This document shows positions 1 through 12,677 of a DNA stretch of 64,000 bases, one piece after another. The stretch comes from Neopestalotiopsis rosae (Eukaryota; Ascomycota; Sordariomycetes; Amphisphaeriales; Sporocadaceae), in contig JALGAS010000007.1 of NCBI GenBank assembly GCA_023078685.1, positions 372,001 to 436,000 on the forward strand. Direction: 5' to 3'. The position numbers were made by a program, and so were the translations under genes. The number at the start of each line of letters is the position of its first letter. Position 1 is the first letter of the stretch. The notes below the pieces were generated by a model. It worked only from the letters and a program-made list of their open reading frames with translations. It had not been told where the DNA came from and searched no databases.

Positions 1-1257
1 GCATTACAGAGACGAAGGAATACTAGCGCGATAGATAATACAGGCTATAGACCTTTTAGCCAATTAAATTTCGCTTGTACTATCATTGCTTTAAGGGAAG
101 CAATTAATGCCAGCAACCAGTGTCCAAGCTCCTAGCCAAAGAAACTTAGCGGATGGCAGGCCAAACGTGAGCGGCAGGACGTACTGCATGAAGCGGTCAG
201 ATGACCTGGAAACTGGATGGCAAAAGAGTAGAAAGCCAGATGTGGACTGGCCTTGAGTGTATAAGCATTTCTGTCATGAATACTTTACTTTTACGCTTGT
301 CCTTGTTGGAATACTTGCCAAACAATGTGAGCCTGGTTGATGTGAACAGAAAGATAGAGAGATCGCAGAAGGAAAAACAACAATAGATGGGGAATAACAA
401 GGAGGGCACTCGGGGAATCGAACAAAAAGACTGGGGGAGGGCGGACCCAGCCAGAGAGAGAGTTAAAGATACTAGATTTCTAGGATCGGAGCGGAACCAC
501 TACACCACTGTGGCCTGTGGTTCGTGGGAGGTTGAAAGCGTGTGCTTTAATTTGGGTTATAAAGGCAAAAGATATTTCGAGAGACACGAAGTGTCACTGT
601 GCGGTCGTTGTCGAAGCTTTAGGTACTCAACACCTGGGCGGGATTATGGTTTAGGTGGGACGGTTGTTGAATGCGGTGAGTTGAAAAGGCTGTAGCACTG
701 ATTCCCCAGAAATTCTGGGAAAAGGTCGTGGCAAAGGCACGAGGACAAGAACGATTGTAGATGTTTCATGCCGCACTGGTCTTCAGTCACTATATCCGAC
801 AGTTCTATTGTGTAGCGATTCAGCTTTCAATCAGACCCGTCTGAATTGGATGATCGCTGAGAGATATGTGCATTATTGTGACGCAATGGCTAGAATACGA
901 TGCCTACCTGCCTAGGCACCGAGTGGTTAATGTAAAGTCCCGATAGCGACGAGCGTCCTTTCCATTTGTAGAACTTCATGCAGTTGTTGTAAACTTAGCG
1001 CTCCTTTCTGGCGCAATCCTCCATTTGTTGAGCAACGAACTGCAATCTTGGAGGCCGCCATATCGAAATCCGCTTCGGTATCAATGATGAGGCAGAGAGC
1101 CAGCTACTGCCCTGTCTAGTTGCCAGAAATTTGAGAAGTCGAGGCTCCAACCTGGCTCTGATGCCAAAAGGCGATACCAAGTTGTTCATGATGCTAGGAA
1201 CCATGAAGAGACTTGGTGTATGCCGAGTGAGTGCGAGAATTTGGTAAGCGATTCATC
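1..1257. other. Left-edge stretch without a recognisable gene
   Basis: All open frames here are short and none resembles a known family. The only structure noticed is a tRNA-like relic on the minus strand at about 405-515, with box-A-like and box-B-like motifs but poor stems; it is discussed under findings. The segment may include the 3' UTR of the methyltransferase that ends at 1258. Confidence 0.45.
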
Positions 1258-2385
1258 CTACCTCCTCTTTGCCACAATAATGACTGCTCGAACAGCTCCC
1301 GACGCGACAAAGAATTTCAAAACCTTTTGAAAAACTCGATATCTTGTCAGCGCAATACCATACACAGACAGACTCTCGGCTTGGCGGTCAATGAAATCGA
1401 CTAGACCAGGAAATACATCGGACGTGACGTCCCGGGTCTCGATCAGCTCCGAATCGAAGCCTGCTTTAACAAGCTGGGCTCGATACTCGGCCAACGGGAG
1501 AAACGTGCCCCATGGACACTGGGATGCCACACCAAGTACTTGTGCGATGAGTCGCTGCACCCGCGTGGCATTTCCGCTGAGAAGCAGATCGAAAGCCATG
1601 ATCGAGGCGTCGAGCTCCGCGGCGGCGAAGCAAAATAGCGGCATACGCGACGGTTTAAAATGGTAGAAGCTATCCAGCCCCAAGACCCAGCGCTCTGTGA
1701 TGCCCACTTTCTGAGCCTGGAGTGCAGAGTATATGGCAGGACTCCATGACGAGGGCTGCGCGGCATCGGCCAAGGATATTTCAATTGAAGCGACACCACC
1801 TTTGGAATGGAGTTCGTCGTCCTTGAGTCTTGTTGCAATGTCGACTTGTGTTTGAACATTCGTCAGACCGATATAGTGGAGATTCCTACCTGCCTTGCCG
1901 AGGAGCCGCACCAGGGCTTTGGTCTGATCTCCGCAACCGATGCCAAGATCGAGTACTGCTACTTCGGTCTTTGCACGCTGTAGACGCGCCAGGGGCGGCA
2001 GCAGCCCAGCTGTGCTCAGGACCTCCTCCAACAACCTCTGACATGCTTCATCAAATTGGTAAATTGGGGTATTGTCAGTGGTTTTCCTGTGTCACCCAGT
2101 CAGAAAAATTGGATTGATTTTGTGCAGCACAACCGTAATAAGCCGACTTTCTTGGCTGAACTATAAGACTTACCAATATCCCATGTTCATCCACATGGAC
2201 GTGGGCGGCAAACGAATATTGAGTTTCCAGTGATCGACATTATAAATGTCTGACCGCCGAAAGAGAATTGCAACAGAGGCAATCACAGCCAAAGCTGTCC
2301 CGAAGCCAATCGCGAAGCAGGTCAGATCGCGAAACGTCGAGCCTGGTGCCGTTTGCAAAGAAGAAGACATCATGTCGAATCGCAT
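1258..2385 (-). CDS. Membrane-anchored SAM-dependent methyltransferase
   Basis: Two exons, 2385-2174 and 2086-1258, joined over an 87-nt GT-AG intron that splits the Trp codon of the motif MWMNMGYW; the product is 346 residues. The first in-frame ATG is at 2385; the frame opens further upstream only with GTG. Residues about 20-40 form one hydrophobic segment, suggesting an N-terminal membrane anchor with the catalytic domain outside the bilayer. The class I SAM-binding motif I is visible as VLDLGIGCGDQT, followed by an acidic strand end and a DAAQPSSW motif. The conserved stretch MNMGYW...FDEACQRLLEEVL is typical of small-molecule or lipid methyltransferases. It is transcribed divergently from an FAD oxidoreductase gene (2961), so the two probably share a promoter and pathway. 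The substrate cannot be read from sequence; a lipid is a reasonable inference given the partner and the anchor. Confidence 0.85.
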
Positions 2386-2960
2386 GGGCCCGCCGAGTAT
2401 ATGATCACATCTAAGTACTTGCACCGATTTGAAACTTTTTGAAACCAGATCCGTGCTGTCGTCTATGATCTCAGCTAACTGAGGATATTGGATCGAACCA
2501 ATTAATATCCTTCACATGTCAGCGCACAGTCTTCTGGCGGGTGTTGATTGGAGAGGGTTCGCAACAGTGGATGCAGGTTTGCCCCTTTTCGGACTCATCG
2601 TTCCATTTCGCTCCATTTTGTCGTGGTGTTCCGGCTGGATCATTATCCGCTTTGGGCAAGTATACCGTTGATGATCGCGTTAAAGATCGCGCTGAAGAAT
2701 CGCCCAGCACTAGTGACTGGCGAATTGTGGTCAAGTCTGGGCAATTTAGTGACTCCGCATCTGGCACCTCGGCCTGAAAGCTTTTTAGTGATGTGGAATT
2801 AAACAGAAAAAAACGAATCAGACGGGGCACAGAAACAGTCCGCAACCCGTGCGCGGTCTGGGTTTTCGTAAAAATGCATTAATTCCAACGGTGGACTATA
2901 GTAGAAACCGACCTTCTTTCATCTTGTGGACTTTCTATACGCTGAAAACAGGTGACATAT
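2386..2960. promoter_or_regulatory. Shared divergent promoter region
   Basis: About 575 bp lie between the start codons of the minus-strand methyltransferase and the plus-strand FAD protein. The arrangement suggests co-regulation through a common promoter. No specific operator could be assigned by eye; the small open frames inside look like chance. Confidence 0.45.
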
Positions 2961-4487
2961 ATGAGCTCGCCCATGGGTTCGCATCCTTCTGGCTCCCAGA
3001 CGCCAGTCGCAGTCGTCGGCACTGGATTAGCTGGTCTCGTAACAGCATATCTTCTTCACAATGACCCACTCCAACGTTACCACGTTACCCTGTTTGAAAA
3101 GGTGAGATCTCGTAGGATCAATAAGCTCTTGAGATGCTTATACTCCCGGCCCCGCTCCTATACGAACTTCGTCCTCTTAGCCATATGAACCGTCTTTTAT
3201 GACTGACATACTGTCCAGCAAGATCGAATTTCTCTCAGCGCCGCGTCGGTGACGCTCGAGGATAGCCATGGCCGACGCGACATTGTCGACGTGCCGATGC
3301 GCGCCTTTGCGCCCGGCTATTATCGCAACTTGAAGGCCATGTTTGACTTCTTCCGGGTGCCATACGAAGCGCAAAAGTTTCTGTATGCTTTCTCAAGTGT
3401 ATCGCCACAGAAAGGCGAGACATCGCCGTACTACGTCCACTCGTCCAATTTGCATCGCTGGCCATCACGTCCAGATGGCACATCGCTTTTCAGCACATTG
3501 GGACAAATTTTATACCTAGGAGTCTGTTTCCTGTGGCTAACGATATGCTGCGCATTCGTGGCTCCGCACCGCCACGAGAGTCTCGAGGCGTACCTCCAGC
3601 GAACTCGCATCCCCGAGGCTTTCACCAAGCACTATCTTCTCCCCCTTATATCGAGTGTGGCCACTTGCTCGCATCAGGCACTCTTGCGGACTCCAGCACA
3701 GGATTTTGTAACGTACCGGAATCAGATATTAGCGAGCCAGCACTTTTGCCTTAGCAACGGCATCCAAGATGTGCAGCAAAAGCTGATTGCTGGAATCGAT
3801 TTGCGCTTATCAACAGAAGTGGGCGAGGTCACACCTGCAAATGGGCAAGTGAGGGTAGACTGGCGGACTCGAGCCAAAGATGGATCGGAAGAAGGCGGCA
3901 GCCAGGAATTTGCTCACGTAGTGATTGCGACTTCGCCCGATATCGTCGGGTGGCTGGTCCCGCGGCTGGCAGATATCATGGCGAAGATGCCCACCACTAA
4001 GGTCCAGACATGCGTTCTTCAGCCGAATGACAACAACCGAGGAAAGCTTTCGGTGGTGAAGGATGAACTCCCGGACCAGTCTGAGAAGAGGAAGGCGGAG
4101 CGGCGCATTGTGGCTGGCACACATCTGATTGCTCTCAAGACGCACACCGAGTCTCCGACGTGGACAGAGGCACATCAGCTCTCCCCAAGCGGTGCCTGTG
4201 TCGCGGTGAATGCTCTGGAAGAGGCAGATCAATCGAATGCGGTCTTGTCAAGGTCGCAATTTGTACGGACTCTGCGCACAGTCGAAAGTCGGGGATTGAC
4301 CAATCGCTTGTTTGGCGGCGAAATGGTGCAGAAAATGGGCGAGCCCGTCGAGCCGGGCTGGACTAATGGGACGGATGGAATTTGGCTTGCTGGGTCTTGG
4401 TGTTGGGATGGAATGGTTCTGTTAGAAGGTTGTGTCGTTTCTGCTTCTCGTATCGCGACCAAGCTTGGTGTTGAGATTCCCTGGTAG
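2961..4487 (+). CDS. FAD/NAD(P)-binding amine-oxidase-fold protein (COG2907-like)
   Basis: Two exons, 2961-3101 and 3219-4487 (117-nt intron after FEK, before QDRISLS), giving 469 residues. The start is the first ATG (MSSPMGSHP); the codon nine bases upstream is GTG. The N-terminus has a Rossmann dinucleotide-binding motif, VAVVGTGLAGLVTAYLL, followed by the acidic strand end TLFEK that normally contacts the FAD ribose. A segment near residues 140-160 (LGVCFLWLTICCAFVA) is hydrophobic and may sit at a membrane. The C-terminus GIWLAGSWCWDGMVLLEGCVVSASRIA is the usual FAD-domain closing motif of the amine oxidoreductase superfamily. The layout matches predicted NAD/FAD-binding proteins related to phytoene and fatty-acid desaturases rather than classical monoamine oxidases. 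Its divergent neighbour is a membrane methyltransferase; in bacteria, relatives of this family sit beside lipid methyltransferases. Exact substrate unknown. Confidence 0.85.
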
Positions 4488-7400
4488 CATCCTTGTTCGT
4501 TACCCACTTAATTTTGCATTCTGATTGTGGTCATATTGTCTCTTAATACAGCGAATATAGTGCTAAGCTCTCCAATGGCTATCATTATGGGTGCACATAA
4601 TAATAAACAAAAGGCCGCAAGGGAGGCTCTTTGCCATTGGATAGGAGCCAGAATGGACTATATTGTGAGCAAGGGCTATGATTGCTTGTTCGGGCAGACC
4701 CGCTCATCCCGTCAACGGACGCTGCTCCGCGGCCGCTTATTGGGTGCTGTCACTTGGTTAGAGAGCACCAGTATCAAGTCAAATCATCATTACGTTTATC
4801 CATTCAATTACCGAAGTGAAGTTTCGAGGCTTAGTTCAAGTCATTCTCACTGACAACAAAGTCCCCTGTCTAGTGAACACCTTCATGTCGTTCACTTTAA
4901 AGCAGTGGCGCAGATCATAGAACGACGCAAGAACGCAAACCCTGAAAAACGCGTGTAGCCGACAACGGACAAATAAATATCTTATCGCCTGGAAAGGGAA
5001 ATATTCTTGACGTAATCAGATGAAGTGAGCGTGTGATTCATAGTAGTTGGGCGTAGAAGTTTGTGTTACTCGAGGCGGGTGTGCTTAAACTACGCAATCA
5101 CGGCGCGTTGTGGTGCGCGTCTGCAAGCAAAGCAATGTTGGGCTTTTACTTCTTCTTGTTTTCTTTCTCTCAAAGGACAAAACTTCCCCTTCCCCCTATA
5201 GGCGATCATCATTAAATCAGCCTCTTGGGAGGGAATTCAGATACTCTCTAAGTCATGTCTAAGGAATGAGGCACAGGTTGAGATTTGCGACTGCAAGATC
5301 TCAAGCAAGCTCATGTATTCAGCCACAGTCACGCAGCAGCAGTAAGTGAAAGATATGGACCCGGTTCAAAATAATGATATTGTCAATCTTGGGGTTACAC
5401 ATCCTTTTCTACGCACTGTAGATTGCGTCTCGATGCTCTAGGGTCAATCCTGAACTTTCTATCAGGACATGTACTATCTATTTCTATGGGTTTCCATCAC
5501 GTTGCGTGGCACTTTTTATGCTTTTAACAAACTGATGCATAACTTGAAACCTCGCTCGGAGATCATGGCGAAGAGGTCGTTCATGGTGGCCTTCGGTCTG
5601 GCTGGGCGAGGCCAGCACTACGGTGAGTCGATCCTTCACCGCCGCCATCAAACAGCGCGGCGTAGCCAACCGTTTTACTGCAGCAAGTGGAAGAACCCAT
5701 GATAATTGGGGGCCAGTCCGTTCGCCACCGCAAATATCAGCAACATGTCCGCACTTCATCACGAAAATTGTGACCTGCCAACAGGTCAGCCCTTCATATG
5801 CGGATAGAGAAGACGTTGCCCGGCCGATCGGTCCCAGGCCCACTTCTAGGTCCCAGATGGATGAATGCACCAGCACATCCTATACGCAGTGCCCGCTTGT
5901 CTGAAGGCTGTTTCGACCAATGCAAGTGGAAGATTATCTCTATAGTACTCGGGCGACGAGCATTTTTCTTTTGGCCGGCCCTGTGACTTGGTCGCGAGTC
6001 AGCGCACCACAATCAAATCTCGCTTAAGACCAAAGAGCATTCTCATCTTGAAGATTAGATTCCATAGCATAAAGTCCTATGTTGATTGAGATATAGAGGC
6101 GCAACTGCGACTGAACCAACAGCCGCGCTTAGTAAACGTGCACACGTGGATTCGCGATTCGCCAGCGCGTTCTTCTATCAGAGACGCGTCTCGCTGGTGG
6201 TATGTGATATCCACCGAAACTTGCTGTGCCGTCAGCAGCCAAACCGTAACGGTAGTCACTGGCTACACTTTCTCGAAGCCGTCAATAATTCCGATCCCCC
6301 CTAATACAGCGTACTTGAAGATCACACGATTTGTTTGGACAAGAAGGCTCAATTCAATTCAGCCCTGGGCCAATCAAATCGCCGATTGATATCAATTCTC
6401 CTCGCCGCCAAAACTGCTGTACTTCCCTCCAGCCACATGCATGAAAGGGACTAAATACATGGGTCAGACGCGCTCACGAACCTTTGAGGTCAATTAGTTA
6501 TAGATTTGAGCGTCGAGGTGATAGCTAGTTGTTCCATTGCCCACTTCAGAAGTTAGTATGCATGCGCCAAGATGGTTTCCGAAGTAGGGACTTTTGGCTC
6601 AATATTCAGTAAAAGAAAGTGACAATCCAAGTTTAGCTGCTAATGATAAACTAGGATTATTTTGCTTTTATTCCCCGGTCTGGTGTCATTCACGGCAGGT
6701 TCGGGGAATGCTGGGATGTTTGTTTTGAGGCGCCTCTCAGTGTGGACCGAGCGCGATGCGGCACATCAGGGGGCTGTAAATTAGAAGGTAGGCAGCAGGC
6801 ATCCTCTCTGTATCATTCCACCGATTCTACAGTAAGTGGAAATTTCTCTATTAATTTCAGGACTAATCTTCAAGTCTTGACCGGCGACCGGCGACCGGAA
6901 GCTCTGCTGGTCCCCATTATTTTATACCTCTTGGTCTTGTGACGCGAAATTTTGAACTTGGAAAGGTAACACACGATTGTTGTAACCGTTGGTATCTTGA
7001 AGCCTCACATCGACATCTCTGAAAGAGGAAAATTGATTCTCATAACCATTCACATTTGACACCACAGAGCCGGCAGAATTCCGTTACATACCTAGGTACC
7101 ATGAGGGTTCTTCTGACCACCGAAAAGTTGACACTTAAGTGGGCATAAGATGAAATGGTGAGAGGCCGAGACAAACTCAGGGGTCAACACGTTTCTTTTC
7201 TTCCTCATCATGAATGTCAGAACTAATCGTACATACGAGAAGCTCCCAGAGTCTAGACAGCTATGCGAATTCGAATGAACACCCCACCGACCGACGCTCC
7301 GTTCACCCCTGTCCTGTGCTGGCATTTCCAGGCTCTATGAAATACAAATCTAGACTCATCTTGGCAAGATGCGACCCTCCAAATGTATTAGAAGAAAAAG

Positions 7401-8089
7401 AAAAGAATACACTGACCAAAATGGGGCGATGGCGACTCGAATAACATGAGGGATAGCCGGGTTGCCGGGCAAGAGGACATGGACGCATGTCGATCCCTCG
7501 TAGTAAATCTCAATCCTCTGTCTGACGAATCCAGTATCTTGCAAAGGTAGACTTGATTGTACTAAGTCTTCTCAGGGAAAAAAATGTGCGAGCCTGGTCC
7601 GACGCCTACATCCGCAAAGTAGCAAACATATTACCGCCAATGCGGAGAAAAGAGGGAAGTAGAACGAAGGATATCTACAGATGGGAATAGGGAGTGACAC
7701 AATAGAAATATTCAACTGCATAAATTGAAATCGCGTCAATACTGATGCACCTTGAGCCGTTGTTTTGGTGCACGTTAGTCTCTCTCTGGGCGTGGCCCAG
7801 CAGTACACGCCTACCAGCACTGAACTTTTGTGTAACTTGTTGCTGGTCAGACTGATCTGCAGGTATCAAGGTATACAGTCTACACTTTTCGGCTTTTGGA
7901 CACTTCGTTATATGACTTTAATGTTGCTGACGGACACCAGACGCCAGCACACTTTGATGTAGCATTCTGAAGCAGTCGTGTAATCAACCAATATTTTATT
8001 CGCGCGTACGTAAATAAATCCAGTGGTCCATATCGTTTCCATGGGGCATGGAAATGAGTAAAATACCCATCAAGTATTGTCTCTCTGTC
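4488..8089. other. 3.6-kb stretch without a convincing gene
   Basis: Open frames on both strands are at most about 130 codons, overlap one another, and none has a recognisable motif or consistent splice partners. No terminal repeats or transposase signature seen. It may contain 3' sequence of the FAD gene and regulatory DNA for the small gene at 8438. Confidence 0.45.
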
Positions 8090-8438
8090 TCAATTGTTCT
8101 CCAAGCCCGAAGTGGCCTGGAAGCCATCCTCTTGAAGGGTGCTGCTCACACGCTCCAGTTCGCGCCCATTATCATCTTGTCGTCTTCGAGAATTACGAGA
8201 GGATTCTCCGTTTGGATGAGCAATCTTGGTGCTTCCAGTGTCGGAGGAAGGAGTCTTGGTTGCAACTACATATCCTCTACTCTTACGAGCGGGAGTAGCA
8301 TCTCGTTGAGCGGTGCCGTCGTCCCGACGAGCGGGTCTAGTATCACTATAGTTAGATAGCAATGTTCGGAGAAAGTAAGGCTCTATCGAGAAACTTTCAT
8401 CAATGGGTTAAGACATACTTGGATGTGAGACAGCCCAT
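8090..8438 (-). CDS. Small predicted N-myristoylated/palmitoylated protein, 91 aa
   Basis: Two exons, 8438-8419 (20 nt) and 8345-8090, separated by a 73-nt intron with donor GTATGT and acceptor CTAACTATAG. Splicing joins MGCLTSN to a hydrophilic, Ser/Arg/Asp-rich body ending ATSGLENN. Gly2 followed by Cys3 is the classical dual lipidation signature (N-myristoyl plus palmitoyl), which would place the protein at the plasma membrane or endomembranes; the rest looks intrinsically disordered. I recognise no family. Evidence for the gene is the fit of the splice sites, the uninterrupted frame and the lipidation motif. The exon could instead belong to a longer transcript beginning upstream. It sits alone in a gene-poor region. 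Confidence 0.5.
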
Positions 8439-11270
8439 GTTGCTGCGATTGATGTTGTGAGACGGAAGGTGTTTATATTTGCGAAGGAACGTTCTATTCC
8501 ACAAGTCGGCTATTGAAGGATTTGGAGTTGTCTGCTGAAGGGAGTAAGAACAAGTGAATAACTTGAGAGAAAGAGGAAGAATCACAACGGGATGTGAAGA
8601 TGGATGTCCATTAGATTTTATAGTCTCTTAAAGAACTTGAGCTCCGCTCACGAGCCTTTTCTCCATGGTGCCCGACCCCGACTGTATACCTACGCACTCT
8701 CTCCCCAGGACCGCACATGGGTCGCACCGACCATTCGCCCAGCACCGTACCAATTGGCACCTAAGCCAAGCCCGCTGCCAGTATTCCTAGCTTTACAACA
8801 CGCACATCATTCTTCGACCAGCTGAAAAGGAAAAGCGCGAATTTGCTATCTTCAGTATTGGTGCGGCAGACACAATAAACTCGGCAAGCTCGTCTCTCTG
8901 ATGTTAGTATGTTCGCAACACAGGCGGATCTGAGTGCCGTTTCGTGTGGTCAATGGCTGTTACCTCCACCCGACCTCCCTCCTCCACAGACGCGACCACC
9001 ACCTGCTTCTCAAGTCGAACGGCCTTTCCAAGTTTGCCTTTTCGTCTTCAACAACGAACATGCAAAATACAACAAGCCACCGCGGATGTCGCTTCCTCAG
9101 GAGGCACCCGCATCCAGAACGAATCACGATCGGCCTCCAGCCATGTAATTGGGTCTTGACTGCTCCATGCCCTCGATCGAAGAGAAGTTTGCCCTGTAAA
9201 GTCGCGACATTGCTCTCTAGGGCTTCCTCCATTGCCCGCTGCAATGATGAGCACACTGGAACACTCCGCCTCGCGAGACCGATACGTGTCTGCTCATTGG
9301 CGTCGATGAACATGAACAGCCATCGTCGAGAGACCTGTCGACATATTCTGCATCACACGATCTCGGGAAGCAGAGCATCATGCTGCAACTCAAGTGCCAG
9401 ACGATCTGGCCATGCGTATACCATCTGCATCATCATTTGAGTACATGCAATCCCATTGAGAAGCCCTCGACGCCAGCGTATATCTGTGTGGCTTGTATGC
9501 TGGCATCAAAGAACATCAGTCGTCTCACGTGACATCTCGGTGGCTCTCGAGATTGCGAATATATGCCTGAGGCTTGCATTGATGCTTCAAGCCTTTGATA
9601 TAAGGCGCTAGCGCGTATGCACTGAGAGCCTGCAGGTGACCGAATTAACGGTTGACGCTGTGGAACTGCACGCAGAGACGCCCATGGATCTCCATTGCAT
9701 ACACGGTAGACCATACGGTCCAGCGGTCATATCAATCGCTCAGAGGATTGAGATCTTCCAATCTGTCAAGGTCCGATCTAGGCCTACCCTGGCTACGTTA
9801 CCGCTACGCTCGCAACCCAGTCGATGGTTGGGCGGTTTCAACATCGTTGACGAAATCCCAGATGTAGGAGCTAGCACTATTGCGAAACAAAGTTACCGGA
9901 CTTTCTGGAGTTTTCCTTGACAAATTGAGCCAGTTTTGGCTTGCGGTAAACGGAAAGTAAGTCATTGGCTGGCAAAATGTCAGTTGAGAGAAAACGCTGA
10001 GACTTGGCGGGGCGCTGTTCACAGCTATATCTGTAGCCGAACCCCCAGGCCTGGCAGGCATTGGGATACTTGTGCTGTCATCGATTCAAGACTTTTATTC
10101 CACTGCCCGAGTACCTTTGTGGGTTGTTAAGACACAGCTCTTCATGCTATACCTGAGACGGACCACTCACACATTTTCCAGAGTCCAGAAGCATTCCGGG
10201 ATAAGCAGACCTACCAAGATGCCTCCGCAGAAGCGTGCAGCTATTGCTGGCAGCGGGTAGCTTTCGCCAACGAGCGGACCCAAGCTTCTATTAACCATAC
10301 AGGAAGTCATGCATCAAAAGATATGTCAGCAGCAGAAGGCAATGACTCAAGAGCACTCCATTCGAACCAGAATGCTTTCCCAGGTCAGAAGTCTGGTTGT
10401 CTCGTGGTCACTTCTGTAAGAACCCCGTTCTGTTGCGGCGTCTTCAATGTTCTTGTCTCCCCGCACGGATGAGAACAGTTCTCGCAGGAAGCCCCCACCA
10501 TAATGGGCCCATGAAAAGTGCAACAATGCCCCATATCCGACGTGCGTTCAGGGCCTTATCTGAGGTTGGCTAGTGTACACTGTAGTGATGAATGCAGGTC
10601 TGCATTGTCGGCAAAATCTTTGGCTTCACCATGTTCTTCCGTCTTAATGTAACAATGTTCCATTCTATCAGCGGATTCATGCTCAGGTAGAGCACATTGA
10701 ATTATGATTCATATTCATGCATTCCCAGTCACTCATTTCTTCGCGGCCACCATGATGCCCAACCGAAGAATTGAGGCCACCAAGATCGGCCTAATACTGT
10801 AGCAAGGCTATGGCTCGTAGAGTAACAATACAGCTGCACTGTTGGCTGCATGCTACATGAACAGCGTTATTATTGGTCCCGATGATAGGGATCTCCATGA
10901 CGGCCCGCACCATTCTGCATCTCGGCAGCTCCTTGCAGTGAACGAAGCGCTGCAATCGTCCAATCGTGTCGGGCCTTGTTTCGAGCGTGATGTTAGCCGG
11001 CCGCTCAGAGTCGGAGTAGCTACACCCTTATTGAATTTGGCAGCGTCAAGACCATTTTGGGCCCCATCATCATACATAGAGCGGTGTAGCCTGATGTTCG
11101 GCCTGGATTGTCTGTCCTTTCTTGGTTTCTCCGGAAGTAATGATCTTGGCCGTGGCTGCTTTTGAGCATAAAAGGGCCACGAAGCACAAGGAGCACGAGC
11201 CCCTGATATCCAGTTCTGAGCTGGCCTAACACAGTGAGTACGGGTCTTAGGCACGCAAATCACACATATC
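8439..11270. other. 2.8-kb stretch with only unrecognised open frames
   Basis: The minus strand carries an open frame at 9313-8960 (117 codons, beginning MFIDANEQTRIG) whose frame continues upstream through one TGA to an ATG cluster near 9436. This could be a degraded coding region, since one C-to-T change would explain the TGA, but nothing identifies it. A second minus-strand frame, 9714-9433, contains two loosely similar stretches. I could not build a gene from them. No RNA gene or repeat recognised. Confidence 0.4.
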
Positions 11271-12677
11271 ATGAATGAAGCAGGACTCGTTGAACAAGGT
11301 GAAATTCCTCTTTCATCCCTTCCGACGTCACAAGCAGGCCAGCATGCGCAAATCACGGCTGCCTTAGGGTTTGCGACGGCTCAAAGCACTCCCAGTATCC
11401 CCGGGACGAGATCAGGTAGGTCCAAAGGCCTCTGAAGCTATTACTTGGGTGCATGACTGAAGTTTCGCAGGGTCGCAGAGTATCCCGAACAGCCAGGCTA
11501 GCCATTCCACGATACCCACGCAGCACAGTAAGACTACCGAACATACTCCAAGGACACGAGCCATTCGCGACAGAAGTATTAACAGTTGAAGGCACTCTAC
11601 CTGGGTGGCCCAGAATAGCTTCTAAGCAATCAAGCTCACTCAACACAACCATCCTCAGGGAGTTCGCCCTAATCAGGCAAAGGGTCCTTGTGGACCAACA
11701 GGCCAAGCTATGGTCTCTGTCGAAGACGCTACAGAGGCTTGACCAAGAAGATGATCAGGACAATTCAAATCGCCTGAAGGAGCTCCTCTTTCACCCGGAG
11801 CACCTTTTGAACGAGAATCATCAAGCTTGTGCCACTCACATACAATGTCCACTGCCACAGCAGACCGCCCAGGCCGCCGACAGTGATCAGCTCCAGCAAA
11901 CAACTGAGCATCCATCGAATCAGGCTTCCACTCTTTGTGCAAATTGTTCGTGCGCACAAAATAAGAAAGATCGGGTCTTGGAGGCGCTACTTCATAGGTT
12001 GACAAGTTATTGTAAGCGCATTGGAAATTCTTCCCAGACCTATGTGAAACTTGAAAGCTAACCGAACAGACTCACTCATCAAATTGTCCAGAGAAATCGA
12101 GGCGCTTCCCAAAGTCAGCCACTATTCATATGATAACTTTCGAGAATTCATCAAAAACGATTTGCCCGATGGTAGCGACGCGTGGCATGCCCTTATGGAC
12201 GAGCCTAATGACTTTATCTCCACGAGGGCTGAGCTGATTCATAAGAATTCTAAGCTATTTGAATGGCTTCTCTTTGGAAAACCACGACTTGGTGTGAGTT
12301 ACAATCAATGCGTGCTTTTTGAAGGGTCATCGATAAGTGGCTGATATCCCCTCCAGGAAATATATATGAAAATGGTCCGTTCCTGGAAAGATTCTGATGA
12401 GCACGCACACGTCGACCCGGCTCCCTTCGAGTACTTCTATAGGACAGCCATCGGCCTGCTTTATCTGGCTGTCATTATTGGCCCAGTCGGTATATTGCTG
12501 CTCGTCCCCCTTTCTGATTCGCAATCCTTTGCGGTTGTAACAGCCTTCAGCGCAGTCGTTGTCACAGTCCTCAGCCTTAAGCTGCCCAGCTTTTACTCTG
12601 CATTTGTCGCATTTGCTACGTACATAGCCATTCAGATCACTTCGCTTTCGATTCTATACCAGGCCGGAAACAATTAA
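11271..12677 (+). CDS. DUF6594-type membrane protein, copy A
   Basis: Five exons fit by phase: 11271-11415, 11471-11527, 11586-12011, 12070-12293, 12357-12677; 390 residues. The N-terminal domain begins GWPRIASKQSSSLNTTILREF and continues with VLVDQQAKLW...LDQEDD, the pattern of the fungal DUF6594 family in which a helical soluble domain precedes C-terminal membrane helices. A Gln/Ser-rich, Cys-containing linker (about residues 165-200) follows, then a conserved block LPKVSHYSY...DAWHALMDE. The C-terminus has three hydrophobic helices, including GPVGILLLVPLSDSQSF, and ends after SILYQAGNN. Function of the family is not established; some members lie near incompatibility or secondary-metabolism loci, but nothing here shows that. 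Copy B at 19653 has the same exon number, intron phases and motif order, so the pair arose by gene duplication. Confidence 0.8.
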
